A stretch of 64,000 bases of DNA from positions 28,266 through 92,265 of the forward strand of contig JACKQL020000151.1 in the NCBI GenBank assembly GCA_018296165.2, read 5' to 3'. The translations under genes were made by a program, and so were the position numbers. The stretch comes from Termitomyces sp. T153. Lineage: Eukaryota > Basidiomycota > Agaricomycetes > Agaricales > Lyophyllaceae. This document shows, piece after piece, positions 10,130 to 22,029 of the stretch. The number at the start of each line of letters is the position of its first letter. The first letter of the stretch is position 1. The notes below the pieces were generated by a model. The model was given only the letters and a program-made list of their open reading frames with translations. It did not search any database and was not told where the DNA came from.

Positions 10130-10741
10130 CCGTATTTCCTCGATGATGATTGTGGTGTACACTCAGGCTGGTGTGACATCGAATTGGTCGTGGTGTGATA
10201 GATATTCCTAATAGTCCGAGTTCCTGTGGCTAGTTTAATAATAGTAGTAGGAAGCCCGAGTGCAATAAGATGTGTGTATGCCACCAGCTCCATCGTCAGA
10301 CTATTACCTCTAGATCTTCCCGATCATCACCAGAGGTCATTAATATTGTCGTCGCCTCCAACGAATTGAAATCCTCCTGCATCAACAAAGCACGCGCTGT
10401 GTGACTCTCAATCATCATCGTCGCTGTATGGTTTCTGAGCTACGTATTTCGAGTCCCCATGGCCTGTTAGGCATCAGCGAGAAAGGACTGTGCAGCATTG
10501 CCTTATTACTAACTTGAATCAAGTCGACGGTCATACACCATTGGTTGGGACCGTTTGAGTCGCTGCCAGGGCAGGAAAGCGTGACGGGGATGACGATATC
10601 GACAGGATTATATGGTCCTGCACCGTGATTTCTCAAGAACAGGAGGTAGGCAGCTTCTTCGCCGATATCGATAGGTTGTGTCTGCCGAGTCTGGGAGAAC
10701 TCGGCAGTTTGATGGGCATCGATAACAGAATCTTGAGACAT
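10130..10741 (-). CDS. Predicted small spliced gene, unknown function
   Basis: ATG at 10741. Exon 1 is 10741-10514 (76 codons, phase 0), an intron spans 10513-10440 (GTTAGT...TAG), exon 2 is 10439-10308 (44 codons, phase 0), an intron spans 10307-10230 (GTAATA...TAG), and exon 3 is 10229 to about 10130, ending at a possible GTGAGA donor. The product begins MSQDSVIDAHQ and contains LLFLRNHGAGPYNP and VDIVIPVT. It has no signal peptide or membrane segment. I do not recognise it. Two consecutive joins that keep the frame support a real gene, but the 3' end is not defined and the first intron has an alternative acceptor that gives a short tail. Confidence 0.4.
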
Positions 10742-11199
10742 AATAGAAATATAATGGGTCGTATGCTCATAATCTTATATACCGCTCTAGCTTACCACTC
10801 GATTATACAAAGTAGGTTCGCCTATCGATCTTTGGGTATCGTCCTGATCAACGTGTTGATGGCTCACTTTCTGATATATTGTGGGCGCCCTTTTTTGATA
10901 CGCCGGAAATACACCACCATTGTGGATTTTGTGGGGCTCCTTGATTTATGCACTCCTTTCTTCACAGTCCTCCGCGAGGGGGAAATTGTCCCTTATTGTC
11001 CCTTATGCGCCAAGCTCCTTGAAACACGATGTTCGCCCAACAAAATTATTGCCGCCGATTCCACTGACACCCATCACACATGCACACATCAGGTGTGCTT
11101 GTAGTCCCTCGCACCTCTGAACTTATTAAAAAGTTGCGGATTGAATGTTTTCAGGGACAATTACTGGTCGAGCAATGGCACGGAAGGAGTCACACCAGA

Positions 11200-13200
11200 A
11201 TGCCAGGGCTTGAGTATTGTTCACCCTGATCTCCTTTTTAGGGGTGCCCCCCTGGACTTGTTAATCATCTATGAATCACCCAGCGCAATGACTTGGAGCT
11301 CAAAGTCAAAAATTTACAAGCTCATTGGGTATTCTGGAGCCTCACATTCAAGTCTCTCTGGGTCTGAAATTGATTTTTCATCTCATGAATAGGACATCCA
11401 GCTTTCATGGGTGACTGCCAGAGGATGATCAGGAACATTGTTCAATATCTGATACTGTGCTTGAATCTAGGTAATTGTTCTTGTGTGCCAAAGCCATGAT
11501 GTACAGTTGAATGAATGTGGATATCTCATCTGTCTTTGTGTGCATTAAACATACCTGGTGGCTATGTGTAAATGAATTAAGAAAAGGTGAGCTGACATTT
11601 GTGTGGTGAAAGAACTGTTTCTTTAGCACAGGTGTCTTGCCAAGTTCCATATGTATTTGAGCATTTACAATTCATGAAGGTTAGTGTTTGCTGGGAATGA
11701 TAACCAGGTCAATAGTGACGGAATATATTTTCTAATAGTGATGGAATATATTGTCTTGCCTCCTATGAAATGTGAGACAACAAAAAATGGTACTGAGTAC
11801 TGATTGGGGTGTTGAAATAAAATATTAAGAAAATAAAGGAAGGAAAAAGGGAATAGAGAGAGCAATTCAACAGGTTTCTACTTAAGATGTAGACACTTTT
11901 TGCAATCTGGGTATGTATCATAGTGCTCACAAGCTATGATGGAGAGGGAAATGAACAACTTCTGACTGGATATGATCACCTGATCCAAGTGTAATCAGGC
12001 CTAGCCATATTGTTGAAGTGCATAGCCAATGTATCCATGCATTCCTGGCCAGAATTTAGAGTGAGATTTCTTCTGGTGCCTACAGCACTTGGCTGCCTCT
12101 TCAACAGATTGTTATGCATTGTAGGTAATTGATTTGCTAACTTAAACTCCAAATATAGTGTAACCAAAGTATAACACACACCCATTGCATCCATACAGTC
12201 TGTTACTGTAGGTTTCAAGCAGCTGTTAAGTCCTGCACATTGACACTCTCAAACAGACTCATTCATCAAGAGATCTGTGTCGGTAAATGAACAATCAATT
12301 CCAGAGTTCAGGACTGAGTGTTTGATTTCTGAAGCTTATCATCCTTGTCTGCTTCTCGAATCCATTTCTTAAACAAGGTCATAATGTATAAAAGACACCT
12401 TAGGAAAAAGGAAAGACAGAAACAGGAGAGGAAGAAAAAGCAGGCAGCCAGGGAGGCTAAGAAAGTAGCAGGACCAGGGACATCTTGAATATCAAATCTG
12501 TCACCTTCCAATGTATTGAATAAAATTACTGCAACAGATCCACCCTAGACAGCATGGCCAAACTCCAAAAAAATACTCCTTAGATAGCACAGTGACAGGG
12601 TAGCTACCCATTTACACATATATTTGCAGATTGAAGCTACCAAATCAGACCTTGTTAAAATGGATAGATAAAATACCATTTGCAACTGTATACTCTGCAG
12701 TTGTAACATTGGCTCAGGAAGGAATCACTATGGTGTACAAGTTGGCACTACGGGTGGTACTCAAGTATCAAGTATCCCTAATGCAACTACACTATTTCAA
12801 GTTCTGAACAATTTTAATATTGTCAGAAATCAAAGGGATGAGGCCCAGTTGGACCTCTTCTGTTCAGCATTGGGGAAGGGCAAGTGAGTAGCATCCCCTC
12901 CTCAACTTCCAGAGGCAAAGAAGGCTTGTACAGGGACTTCTGTGTTTGTTGAGGGTTCTTCAACTCAGAGGGCACAATCAGTGCCTTATGATGATGTTGT
13001 TTCCACTGGCAATGACCAGCTGATGGACAAGCATCCTAACTTCAGGGCACCATAGTTTGCAACTGGACTGTCAAAGCCAGCATTGGCAAAGGCTGGGCTG
13101 TCAAGGCCAGCAACAGCTAAGGCTGGCTCTGCAAAGCCAGCTACAACTCCAGTAGTGGCAGATGACCCTGTGGTTGTTGCCACCCTGGTAGCCTTTCCTG
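11200..13200. other. CpG-depleted old transposon-like sequence, unassigned
   Basis: CpG drops sharply at about 11.2 kb. The stretch is AT-rich with only short open frames and no domain I recognise. It is probably the decayed left part of the family D element or unrelated relics. Confidence 0.35.
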
Positions 13201-15607
13201 CAAACATGCTGCAGGAGTCAGAGGTGGAATGATCAAGGTCCTCAAACCAAGGACCTACAAGATTCCAGCTGCCCTGTCCCATGAGCAGATTCCAATGGTG
13301 CATTGGGACCCCCATGATAAAGAGTTCTTTGTCTCCCAAGTATAAGCTTCTTGAGCTGCAGCAAGTGCCACAGGTGCATTGGACTAATCAGAGATGGGCT
13401 ACAATGGGAATGCTGATAGTGACTGACATTGCCTTAACAGAGGATGGATCAGTCATTACTGTCAAACAGCCTATAATGCAACATAGATCCACTGAGTCTA
13501 TGTGGAGAGCATTGGCCTGAGAAGACCAAATTGCTTTACAGCAATTTTGTAATACTGATCTGGAAGACTTTGAACAGTCCAATTTGGAACATTAAGGGGT
13601 GGTGTGCAGAGGGGACACCATCTATGATGCATGGCCTGAAGGGTATGTTCCTCCCAAAATCCCAGCTAGTAAAATTTGAGGAGTGTGACATCCACTTCTC
13701 AGGGAAAGACATGTGTGCCAGGACTAAAGCTAGCCCACAGTGCACTATGGGAAGGCTGACCAAGGAAGGAGTCTGAGTTGGTCTGGCTACCCAGTGGGAG
13801 GTTGCAGAGACACAGGGTTGGGGTTGCTAGGAGGTGATTCAAAACCTACACCTCCTGTGCCACATCAAGAAGCACCAGTCCCAGGAGGAGTGGTGGAGGA
13901 CCTGGATGGGGACCACCCTACTTAGGTCAAGGGACCATCACCACCTCCAGGATGGGGCCCCCAAATCCAGAAGGGTCAGATGGTCTCCTATATAGTGATG
14001 GGGATGATAATGCAGACCCCACACCTGTGGGACATATGGCTGATAGGAGGAGGACTACAGCCCTTTCCAAGACACAGCCATGGAGGTTCTCAATGCCTCT
14101 GCAACATTGTGTATGATTTGCTACTGGAGTGGAGGAAGCCCATGAGTATCACTGTCAGATGATGCACAATTGTCTCTGGGCAGTGATAAAAAAATTACAT
14201 GTAGTCTGACTGGCAATCCCAGATGCACTTAAGCATAGGCAAAGTGATCCATCTAAGACAGTCACCTCCCATGTTGGGTCAGCCAAGTTCAGTAACCTTG
14301 AAGATTGGCTCACAAGTATCTACATATTTTAAGCAGTAGCACAGTACAGTGGGGATGAATGCAAACACAAGAAAGTCCTTATTATGATGGACTTTCTAAC
14401 TGTGGGAGCACTGAAATAATACCTGCAACATGTGATACATGTCAGCAGGACCCAATCCCACTAGAGGTTTGAGGATGTGATTCTCAGCTTGTACAATTTG
14501 TTCATAAACCCCTTGACAATGCAGAATGCCTGTGATGCATTCTGCAATGCAGTATACACAATTAAAGAGGGAGTGTCAATTTTCTATGATGCTGTGCTGG
14601 AGCATGCTCAAAACATGGCCATATTCCCAGATGAATTCACAATCTGTGAGCAGTTTTTGGAGAGGATAGCCTCTGACATGCTTGATGCATAAATACACAA
14701 TGGTGAACTTGCACCCAAAATGAATACCATGGAGGAATTCATTTTGGAGGCAAAGACCTATGACAGCTGTATCAAGACTGCAGTGCACTACTTAGAGTGC
14801 AGCATGAAAAGTTGGACTGGGTGCACTCTATTATTGGCTACTGTGCAGTCTCCATAGTTTGGAGCTGTGCTAGCCAAACAAATGGAGTTGGTGAGACAAA
14901 ATGCCTGCCCACAGCCATCTAGACTGATCAGGAGGCCATCAACATGCTTGACCTCAAAGCCAGTGGTTCTATGGGCCAGTGGGGGCCAAAGGCCTCCTTG
15001 ACCCCACTGGAGCAGTGTATGCAGCAAGGAAGTATCTCAATGCAGGGAGCAAAGTCAACCAGCTCCTCACATGTTTGTTCAGCCCCCTTGACTGCACTGG
15101 AGCAGTGCATGCAGCAAGGAAGCATCCCAATGCAGGGAGCAAAGTCAACCAGCTCCTCACATGTTTGTTCAAGCAGCACACACTGCTTCTTCCTCAGATG
15201 TTGGAGATGCTAATGATGCATATGGATGAGTCTGATGGAACTTGGGCCAAAAATGAGGAGTACATCAAACTTGAGGGTTACAAAAATGATTATTATACCC
15301 AAGATAGTGATAATGAGGAACTATTTGCCCTCACTGAGGTACCTGCTGCCAGGGGTAGAGAGTGAAAACCTAGTAATGAGGTTTGCATGCATAGTGTTCA
15401 AAGCATGGCATTGAAAGGAGCCAGGGATTGGCCAGTCTTGCCTGCATGAGGCAAGGAATGTCTCATCACTTGGGTGGACATCAGTCTAAAACTGTGGTTT
15501 GTGCATGTGGCTGGGATATGCATGGCTCAATCAAACACATCAATCACCCTGCAGCTGGAAACAAATGCAAGTCATTCTATAATAAAGTATGGGACCAGAG
15601 TGACCAT
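13200..15607 (+). pseudogene. Gypsy-like gag and protease start (family D), decayed
   Basis: Protein-like blocks in shifting plus frames include IPMVHWDPHDKEFFVSQ, TEDGSVITVKQPIMQ, STESMWRALA and EDQIALQQF. A capsid-like part at 14,480-14,790 has VLEHAQNMAIFPDEFTI and MNTMEEFILEAKTYD. A retropepsin-like segment at about 15,430-15,600 has KECLITWVDI and IKYGTRVTIV. Stops such as TGA at 13,518 sit where Arg (CGA) is likely. The protease breaks off exactly at the family A LTR at 15,608, and no RT follows. The style is that of gag proteins of abundant agaricomycete Gypsy-type elements. Confidence 0.55.
14991..15172 (+). repeat. Tandem repeat, two units of about 90 bp
   Basis: Unit 2 begins about 90 bp after unit 1 (compare CACTGGAGCAGTGTATGCAG near 15,005 with CACTGGAGCAGTGCATGCAG near 15,095). 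A multiple of three, it duplicates about 30 codons of the family D gag tail. Confidence 0.85.
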
Positions 15608-16257
15608 TGTCATGGCCCACTCCCTGAACCCTTGGACCTTGTTCCCAGCCACCCTGCTTTCCCAGAGTTCCCCCCAATGACTTCTTGAACTCCCTCAACC
15701 TTTGTTCACCCATAGTGCCCACTGTGAGTAACTCTGACACTTCTTTGGCAAACTCTGACAGCCTCCTGGCTGACTCTGACACCTTCTCCACAACTTCCAA
15801 TGCTTCCTCTACTTTCCCTGAGCCTCTGGGACCCTCCCCTACTGTTCCTGACACCAGCATATGTCACCAGTTTGTCACCTGGACTTACCTGACCAGCTCT
15901 GGAGCATCACAATGACTCTGGGGTGGCCCACATCCACATTTGATCCCAATGTTTTTGTTTGCCTTTCTCTCAGTCTCCCAGTCTTATCTCAGTCTCCCAG
16001 TCTTGTCTTGTCTCTATCTCTGTTATTGTCTTGTTATCATTCCTTATCTCCCCTTCAATCTATTTTTGTTCTTGTCTCAACCTTAGACTTCCCTGGACCA
16101 CCCTGGACTTGTTCAGACTGCTCCCTCTCACTAATCTTTACAAGTATCTGAAGTCCAGACCTTCCACAAACACCAGGTTATCAGTACAGGACATCATGTC
16201 TGCCTAGTAGGGACTTGCACATTTCAGCTAAGCCCCCATGGTCAACAGAACCTGACA
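15608..16257 (+). mobile_element. Family A LTR, plus, internally deleted
   Basis: Starts TGTCATGGCCC and ends AACCTGACA, but is 650 bp against about 1,150 bp for other copies because the centre, including the TATA box, is missing. It interrupts the family D protease. The five bases after it do not repeat those before it. Instead the family A leader follows, so this is the 5' LTR of a truncated copy. Confidence 0.8.
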
Positions 16258-16345
16258 TAATATTGAGACTCCCCCTTACCCTGTTTGTAATGTCTGCAAT
16301 TAGCCCCACATACCCTCCTGCTGGAACTCTTGATGTCTTTGGATG
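16258..16345 (+). mobile_element. Family A 5' leader fragment
   Basis: Matches the sequence directly inside the other family A 5' LTR (61,030 downward on the minus strand). Both read CTC or GAG, then ACTCCC, then CTTA, then CTG, then ATGTCT in the same spacing. Confidence 0.65.
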
Positions 16346-16640
16346 ACATCACCCCCCCCCCTTCAGTGTCAAGATCCTCAAGATGCAGGGCACAGGTCAT
16401 GGATTGGTGGGGGAATGGGAATCAAAGCTAAGTAATATTGATCAAACCACAGCAAGTGGCAGCAGCATGGAGGACAAAGTTGAAGCATGGCTGCTGTTTG
16501 TCAGGGAGTTCTTCCCAATTAATTAAAAGGGTCAGACATATCCTGGGCTTCCCAAAATTCTTCCCCATGTCTTCCTCAGCTTTGTCTTCAGCATCATCTG
16601 CATCTTTGTCAGCATCTCCTGCTCCCCTGTCACCTCCCCT
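16346..16640 (+). pseudogene. Inverted family A 3' end with start of its antisense gene
   Basis: Reverse complement of the region before the family A 3' LTR at 49,232. It has the polypurine tract (as poly-C, 16,350-16,365), the conserved noncoding stretch, then an ATG at 16,567 with MSSSALSSASSASLSAS. This is the Ser-rich N-terminus of the family A antisense gene (compare MSSSAYFPAASPSPS at 49,020). The frame ends at 16,644, at the junction with a family B integrase. Confidence 0.65.
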
Positions 16641-17827
16641 CTAGACAGCTGCACCCACTACCTATGCCTGTGGAGCAATGGAGTGTTGCCTCTATGGACT
16701 TCATCATAGAGCTCCCCAATGTGATCATGGTGGTGGTGAACCTGTATGGCAAGTGAGCACACTTCATTCCAACTCACACTACTTGCTCTGCCATGGGTGC
16801 CACAAACCCTGTACTGAAGGAATGTCTGGAAGCTCCACAGCCTCTCCAACACCTATATCTCTAATCAGGGGCCATAATTTGTAGCAGACTTCATCAGGTA
16901 ACTCTACCAACTACTCAGTATGAAGCTGCACACCTCCACTGCCTACCACCTGCAGTCCAACAGCCAGACCAAATGCATAAACTAGGAGTTGGAGCAGTAC
17001 CTCTGCCTCTTCTGCAACAAGTGCTAGGATGACTGGGACAAACTCCTCCTTAATGTTGAGTTCCAATACAATAACCATGTTTACACTTCCACCCAATTTT
17101 CCCCATTCTTCCTTGACACTGGACAACACCAATGCATGGGCTTTGAAACCTGGGCCCAGCCCTTGGAGAATGAAGCAGTAAACAAGTTTGTGGACTGGGT
17201 GAAGAAGTCACAGCAGGAGGCCCAAGTGGCTCTGGCAAAGGCAAAGGATGACATGGCACAATACAACAACCATAGAAGGACCCTGGGGCACAAATACCAG
17301 CCTGGGGATTGAGTTTACTAGGATGCCTCCAACATTAGGACTACCCAACCTTCAAAAAAGCTGTTGCACTGCAAATTGGGACCTTTTATAGTAGAACAAC
17401 AAGTAGGGCCCCTAGCCTACTGACTCTGGCTCCCCATTGGAATGTGCCAGCTTCATCTAGTGTTCAACATGATCAAACTGACTCTGGTCCCAAATCATCC
17501 TATTCTGGAGCAATATCTGCCCACCCCACCACTGGAGGTGGTGGTTGACAACAATGAGGAGTACAAGGTGGAGGAGATCCTAGATAGTTGTTTATTCCAG
17601 CAACAGCTATAATACAAGATGGAGTGGAAGGGCTACAAGATCAAGGATATTTCCTGGGAATCACAGGAGAACATACATGCCCTCGAGCTCATCAAGAACT
17701 TCCACAGGAAACACCCAGATGCTTTATGCAACATATGAGAAATCTACCCTATTATACCAGGGGACAGGGCCATCAGGAACTTTATTTACTTTGCACATTG
17801 AGATGCCACATGCTAGAGGGGGAGTGA
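16640..17827 (+). pseudogene. Family B Gypsy integrase to chromodomain, decayed
   Basis: Starts inside the integrase core (VASMDFIIELPN, HFIPTHTTCSAMGA) and runs through the GPY/F region to a chromodomain (NNEEYKVEEILDS, then EWKGYK, then ISWE) near 17,560-17,700. There are multiple stops and frame changes. The end CTAGAGGGGGAGTGA just before 17,828 is the polypurine tract priming plus-strand synthesis. gag, protease, RT and the 5' LTR are missing. Confidence 0.75.
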
Positions 17828-18193
17828 TGTCAGGAGACTTCCATTTCCAGGCTCTGTAACTTGTTCCAGTGTCTCTGCAGCTTGTTTGATGTCTCTGGGG
17901 CTTGTTCCAGAACCCCAGAGATCTCTGGAGATTTGTGGAACTTTCTATATTACCTCACCAATCATTGTTCTAGGGTTAGGGCTAGCTCTGGTTTTGTACA
18001 GCCATTCCCATGCCTCCACTGCCCACTAATGTCCTGCACCAAGCAGTAGGGATCCTTAGACTTGTTCTCTTCAGATTATCCTCTGCTAGGTAATTAGTTA
18101 CTAATTGTATTATCATCTACTTGCTACTATACTTTGGCTTCCCTTCTGCTAGGTGTGTGACTCAGATCTGCTGTCCTAGAGGTTGTCCTTACA
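17828..18193 (+). mobile_element. Family B 3' LTR, plus
   Basis: 366 bp from TGTCAGGAGAC to GTCCTTACA. It is the reverse-complement match of the LTRs at 50,384-50,733 and 56,009 onward, directly preceded by the polypurine tract. Confidence 0.8.
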
Positions 18194-18930
18194 TAAGCCA
18201 GAGATGGGAGTCCTTGGTGGTGTAGCAAGGGGAAGTTCTGGAGTTGGGGATTGTTGTTGTAGTGGACTCAATAGGTGCAGTGTTATGTGCCACCTATGCT
18301 ACTGATGAGTTAGCATAGAGGTGGAGATACTTTCTTGGGATTTGGTTTGCTCATTCTTGTGGTCTGTCAACCTCTGAGTATGAGGGGGTTGATGGAGTTA
18401 TTTTGAGGGTGGATGGTGTCCAGAAGTTTGTGCCTTAGTGGAGGCATGTTTGGGTAGGGGTTTGCTGAGCTCTGGAGTATTGCATTTTGTTGGAGACATG
18501 CTTGGTTAGGGGTTTTCTGTGCTCCAGAGTATTGGTGGTGGGGTGGCAGGGTTCTAAGATGACCAGTCTTGGTGGGTTTCCTTGGTCTGGGGTTGGGGTT
18601 TGCAGGTTTGGACATGCTACATGACATTCCATCTCATTCCTGGCCAAAGGTAAGTCCAGAGATGGGTGGGGAAGTCTTACATATCTCTGGCATCCTTGGG
18701 GCTTGGAAGGACAAGTATGTTTGGGGTCTAAGGCATGTATTCACCCTTCTTGGAGTAGGGGTTGGTGGTCTGAAGACAACATGGAGGTTGAGTGGTGGAA
18801 GATTCTTGGTGGGGTTGCTTCTGGGTGAAGTGCTGAGTGGGGAGGGATTTGGAGTTGCCATTCTGTAGTTTTGTCTTCTCTGAGAGTAGGAGCTAGTGGT
18901 CTGGAGGCAATGCAAGGGGCGGGTCCATAT
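18194..18930 (-). mobile_element. Family A internal leader fragment
   Basis: G-rich on the plus strand and similar to 57,640-58,430. Both contain TCCAGAGTATTG, CATGTTTGGGT, CTACATGACATT and GGTAAGTCCAGAGA in order. It is noncoding as far as I can see; the Pro-rich minus-strand frames reflect C-richness. Confidence 0.55.
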
Positions 18931-19188
18931 AGAGACATATATATATAGTGTGTCCTACATGACAGCAGAGCATGCTTTGGATTGTATCCTACATCACTGG
19001 CAGAGTCTGCTACACTATAGTGGAATCCCCACAATGTAGTGTGTTATACAGGTGCTGTGGAGGCTATACATTGTGCCATATTATACATATCCAGTATAGT
19101 CCTTTGACCAGAATATGGAGCCTGCTAATTACTACCAGGTCTGTTGCAATTACATTTAACAGTAACCAGCCCCACTCAACATTAAAAT
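18931..19188. other. No recognisable feature
   Basis: AT-rich, CpG-poor, with a short TA run at 18,948-18,956. Nothing assignable. Confidence 0.5.
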
Positions 19189-19626
19189 CTGCTAGTGTCA
19201 GTGGACTGGCAGCAGGTCTGTCCACTGGCTATTTCTCATGACTGGCTGCCACTGCTTGTGACAAAATCTGCCCTCAGGAACATATCTGCCCAGTGCAATC
19301 AAAAAGCCAGTGAGAAGATGGGGAGTGGCCAAAGCCAGTACCATCATTGGCAACAAGCCACTTCAATGAAAAGTGATATGAAGATCTATTTTAACTGCAG
19401 AAATACTAATCTGCTGGTGTTCATGGACTGGTAGTGGGCCCATCCACCAGCTATTTCTTATGACTGGCTGCTGCCACTTGTGACAAAACCTGCCATCAGG
19501 AATGTATTTGCCTAGTGCCATCAGAAAGCTGCTGAGAAGATGGGGGTGGCCAAAGCCAGTACCACCACTGGCAACAAGCCAGTTAAATGAAAAGTGATAT
19601 GAAGATCTATTTTAACTGTGGAAACA
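19189..19626 (+). repeat. Tandem repeat, two units of about 222 bp
   Basis: Unit 1 is 19,189-19,410 and unit 2 is 19,411 to about 19,626. Both contain CTATTTCT, ATGACTGGCTGC, GGCCAAAGCCAGTACCA and AAAAGTGATATGAAGATC in order. They are diverged by scattered substitutions, largely C/T and G/A. Confidence 0.85.
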
Positions 19627-19660
19627 ATCAAGGTACAGCAGAAACACAGCATTATGCCAG

Positions 19661-20787
19661 TTGAACAAAATCAATGGAGAACACATCATATTGGTCATGG
19701 TTTTTTTAGATGCTTGGGAATGCATCAGAATTCTTTATAGAGGATCAGAATTCTTTGAAAGGCATCAATCTTGTTTGGCAGCCATCAAAATCTCATTGAA
19801 GCATCAAATTCAATCTTCTTTGGCAGCCATACTGCTTTTGGACAGCACATGTAAATCAACAGATGCACATGACTCTAATTTTCAAATTCTTGACTTTCAA
19901 GTCCTCTTTCACTCACTAGCTGCTGCTCATCTGCTCATTGCTGGCTGCTATGCTATGTCTCCATCCACTAAGGTCCTTTGTGAACAGCTCTACAACATTG
20001 AGAACTCTGTGTTGGTCTCTGCTTTGAAAGGAGACTTGTCAGATCTCCAGGGTAGGGTTAAAGAATTGGTGAGCAACTCTATTTGTAGGATAATATGCCA
20101 CACTCACAGATTGTGTTGAAAAAATCTTTGTGAAAGCAAATTTCCCAGGCCAAGGACAAACAACTTGTCCTGAAGGCAAGGAAAAGCTTTTCCAATGAGG
20201 CTCTCCAAATTTTATGAGGCAAGCTGTCAGATATGAAGGTAATTGAGGAGTTGAAAGAGAAGGCAGGGGCATATTTCAAGGAGTCACAGGCAAGGAAGGA
20301 AGCCCAGGAGGTTACCAAGGGCCAGGCAACAGGAGGAGTGGCAGGTCCATGTTCAACATTGGATCCCTCACTTTTGGAAAATTTCAAATGGATTTCAGCA
20401 ATTGATCCACCAATGGTGGCAGTGGGTCTAGTGGCTCCAGTAGGTCCCTCATCAAAACCTGATAGAGTATTGGCATCAAGTCCATTGTCCTCAGTGGAGC
20501 CAGTTCCAGGCCAACTCCAGCTGATTAGGAAAGCTAGCAAAGCACAGATTACCCAACAAGAATGGAGAAAATACACTGCCCAAACTCTGCCTAATAGTCC
20601 TCCCCCACCCAGCCAGTCCAAATGTCAATCTGACACCTTGGACAAAGATGACAAGAATGATGACAACAAGCATTCCAATGACAAGGAACATTGGTGGGGG
20701 GAGATCACACTGTCAATGAGGTTAGGGAAGTACCTCATAACAGCACCTCCTTGCACAGGGGCATGGTGTAGTACTTGGTTAGAGTAA
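19661..20787 (+). pseudogene. Coding-like relic, unidentified
   Basis: Two long plus frames, 19,661-20,119 and 20,233-20,787. The first contains QLYNIENSVLVSALKGDLSD, suggestive of a helical segment. The second begins KVIEELKEKAGAYFKESQA and turns acidic and Lys-rich at the end (DKDDKNDDNKHSND). The composition is protein-like, but I find no motif linking it to gag, pol or a host family. It could be an accessory gene of one of the retroelements. Confidence 0.35.
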
Positions 20788-20789
20788 TA

Positions 20790-21125
20790 CTGATAGTTCT
20801 GGGGCTTTCTCGAAGATTTAGGAAGTCTACTCCAATGCCACACTGATGTCTTGATAAATGTTTGAGGTTGAGGTTTACTTCCAAAATATTTCTATTCTGA
20901 ATGTAGAGGTGTTTCAACAAACTCCAGCCTAAGTGATTCACTCCCTGGGAACCACCAAGCCTTTGCCTATTAATTGCCTGCCTTTTTGCTACTCTACTTG
21001 GGCTATTTATACCTCTTTCTACAGTGCACAGACCACCCCCTACATGTGACTTTTGGTTCCATACTTTCCAGCCCCTTATTCATAACTGTTATTCTAATTC
21101 CCCTTTTTAGCATGCCTGTTTCAGT
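20790..21125. other. No recognisable feature
   Basis: CpG-poor intervening sequence between the coding-like relic and the CT-rich tract. No domain or repeat seen. Confidence 0.4.
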
Positions 21126-21470
21126 GTGACAGGCCAGTTTCTGGTTCCATCATTCCTCCTTTGCATTCTTAGCTTCCATTTGCCCCATTTATCTCTCCCT
21201 CCTTTGTATTTCTTCCATTCATATTCTTTCCCATTTAGTTTCTTCCCTTCTTCTTCCTTTATTTATTTCATATTCTTCCCCATTCAGGTTCTTCCCCATT
21301 CAGGTTCTTCCATTCATCTGTTCCCTCCCATTCATTCCATTCATCTTCCTTTTCCTTCCCTTCATTCCATTCATTTCATATTCTTCCATTCATCTTCCTT
21401 TCCCTTCCCTTCATTCCATTCTTTCTCATTCATTCCCCCTTTACCTCCTTTCAGTCAACATTTCAATCTG
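21126..21470. repeat. CT-rich low-complexity tract with short tandem repeats
   Basis: Repeats of TTCTTCCCCATTCAGG and of a longer unit around CATTCATCTTCC/TTCATTCCATTC. It forms the left part of the sequence into which the family B element at 21,535 inserted. Confidence 0.8.
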
Positions 21471-21534
21471 GTTATTCTTAGATCAGATCTAAATCTTGCC
21501 AGAATTGATGCCACTCAGGTGCTTTTGCCAGTCC

Positions 21535-21975
21535 TGTAAGGGCAACCTCTGGAGGCTGTAGCTCAATCACACAGCTGGCAAAGGGAAATCCAAAGTTTAT
21601 TCAGTACTGTACAGTGTCTACTGAGATAACTACTCACCTGGCAAAGGGAAATCCAAAGAGAACAGGTCTGTGGATTCTCTAGGCCAGGTGTGACGCTTCA
21701 GAGGCTTCAGAAGCATGGGAAACAACTGTACAGTATGACAGAGAAAAAAGACCAAAGTGATGTGTCAGCAATTGGTCAGCAGTTACATAAGCTGGTGGCA
21801 GTGTCAAAGAGGTCACACTTGTCTGAATTATTGACAGAGAACTGGTGCAGCCTGAGGGCTGAAACTAGGACCAATAGATAGAGAAAAGGAAGGAGAATGA
21901 AGGAAAACTATAGCAGGGGAAATCTGACAAGAACTGGAGAAGGAGAAGGGAAAACAAGTGGGATGTCCCCTGACA
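21535..21975 (-). mobile_element. Family B 3' LTR of the full-length copy
   Basis: 441 bp. On the minus strand it runs TGTCAGGGGAC...GCCCTTACA. The adjoining AGAGGGGGATGA (just inside, minus strand) is the polypurine tract. It differs from its partner by scattered substitutions, so the insertion is not recent. Confidence 0.9.
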
Positions 21976-22029
21976 TCATCCCCCTCTAGGATGTGGTGCC
22001 TTGATGCACTGGGTAGAAGAAGTCATGAA

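Noticed and set aside
18367..18915. Pro-rich minus-strand ORFs as secreted proteins
   Set aside because: The segment is a noncoding family A leader shared with 57.6-58.4 kb; frames differ between copies.
14991..19626. CRISPR-like arrays in the tandem repeats
   Set aside because: Only two long units each with no spacers, in eukaryotic transposon sequence.
21126..21539. A 137-codon plus ORF rich in Pro, Phe and Ser
   Set aside because: Translation of a CT-rich low-complexity tract, not a protein.
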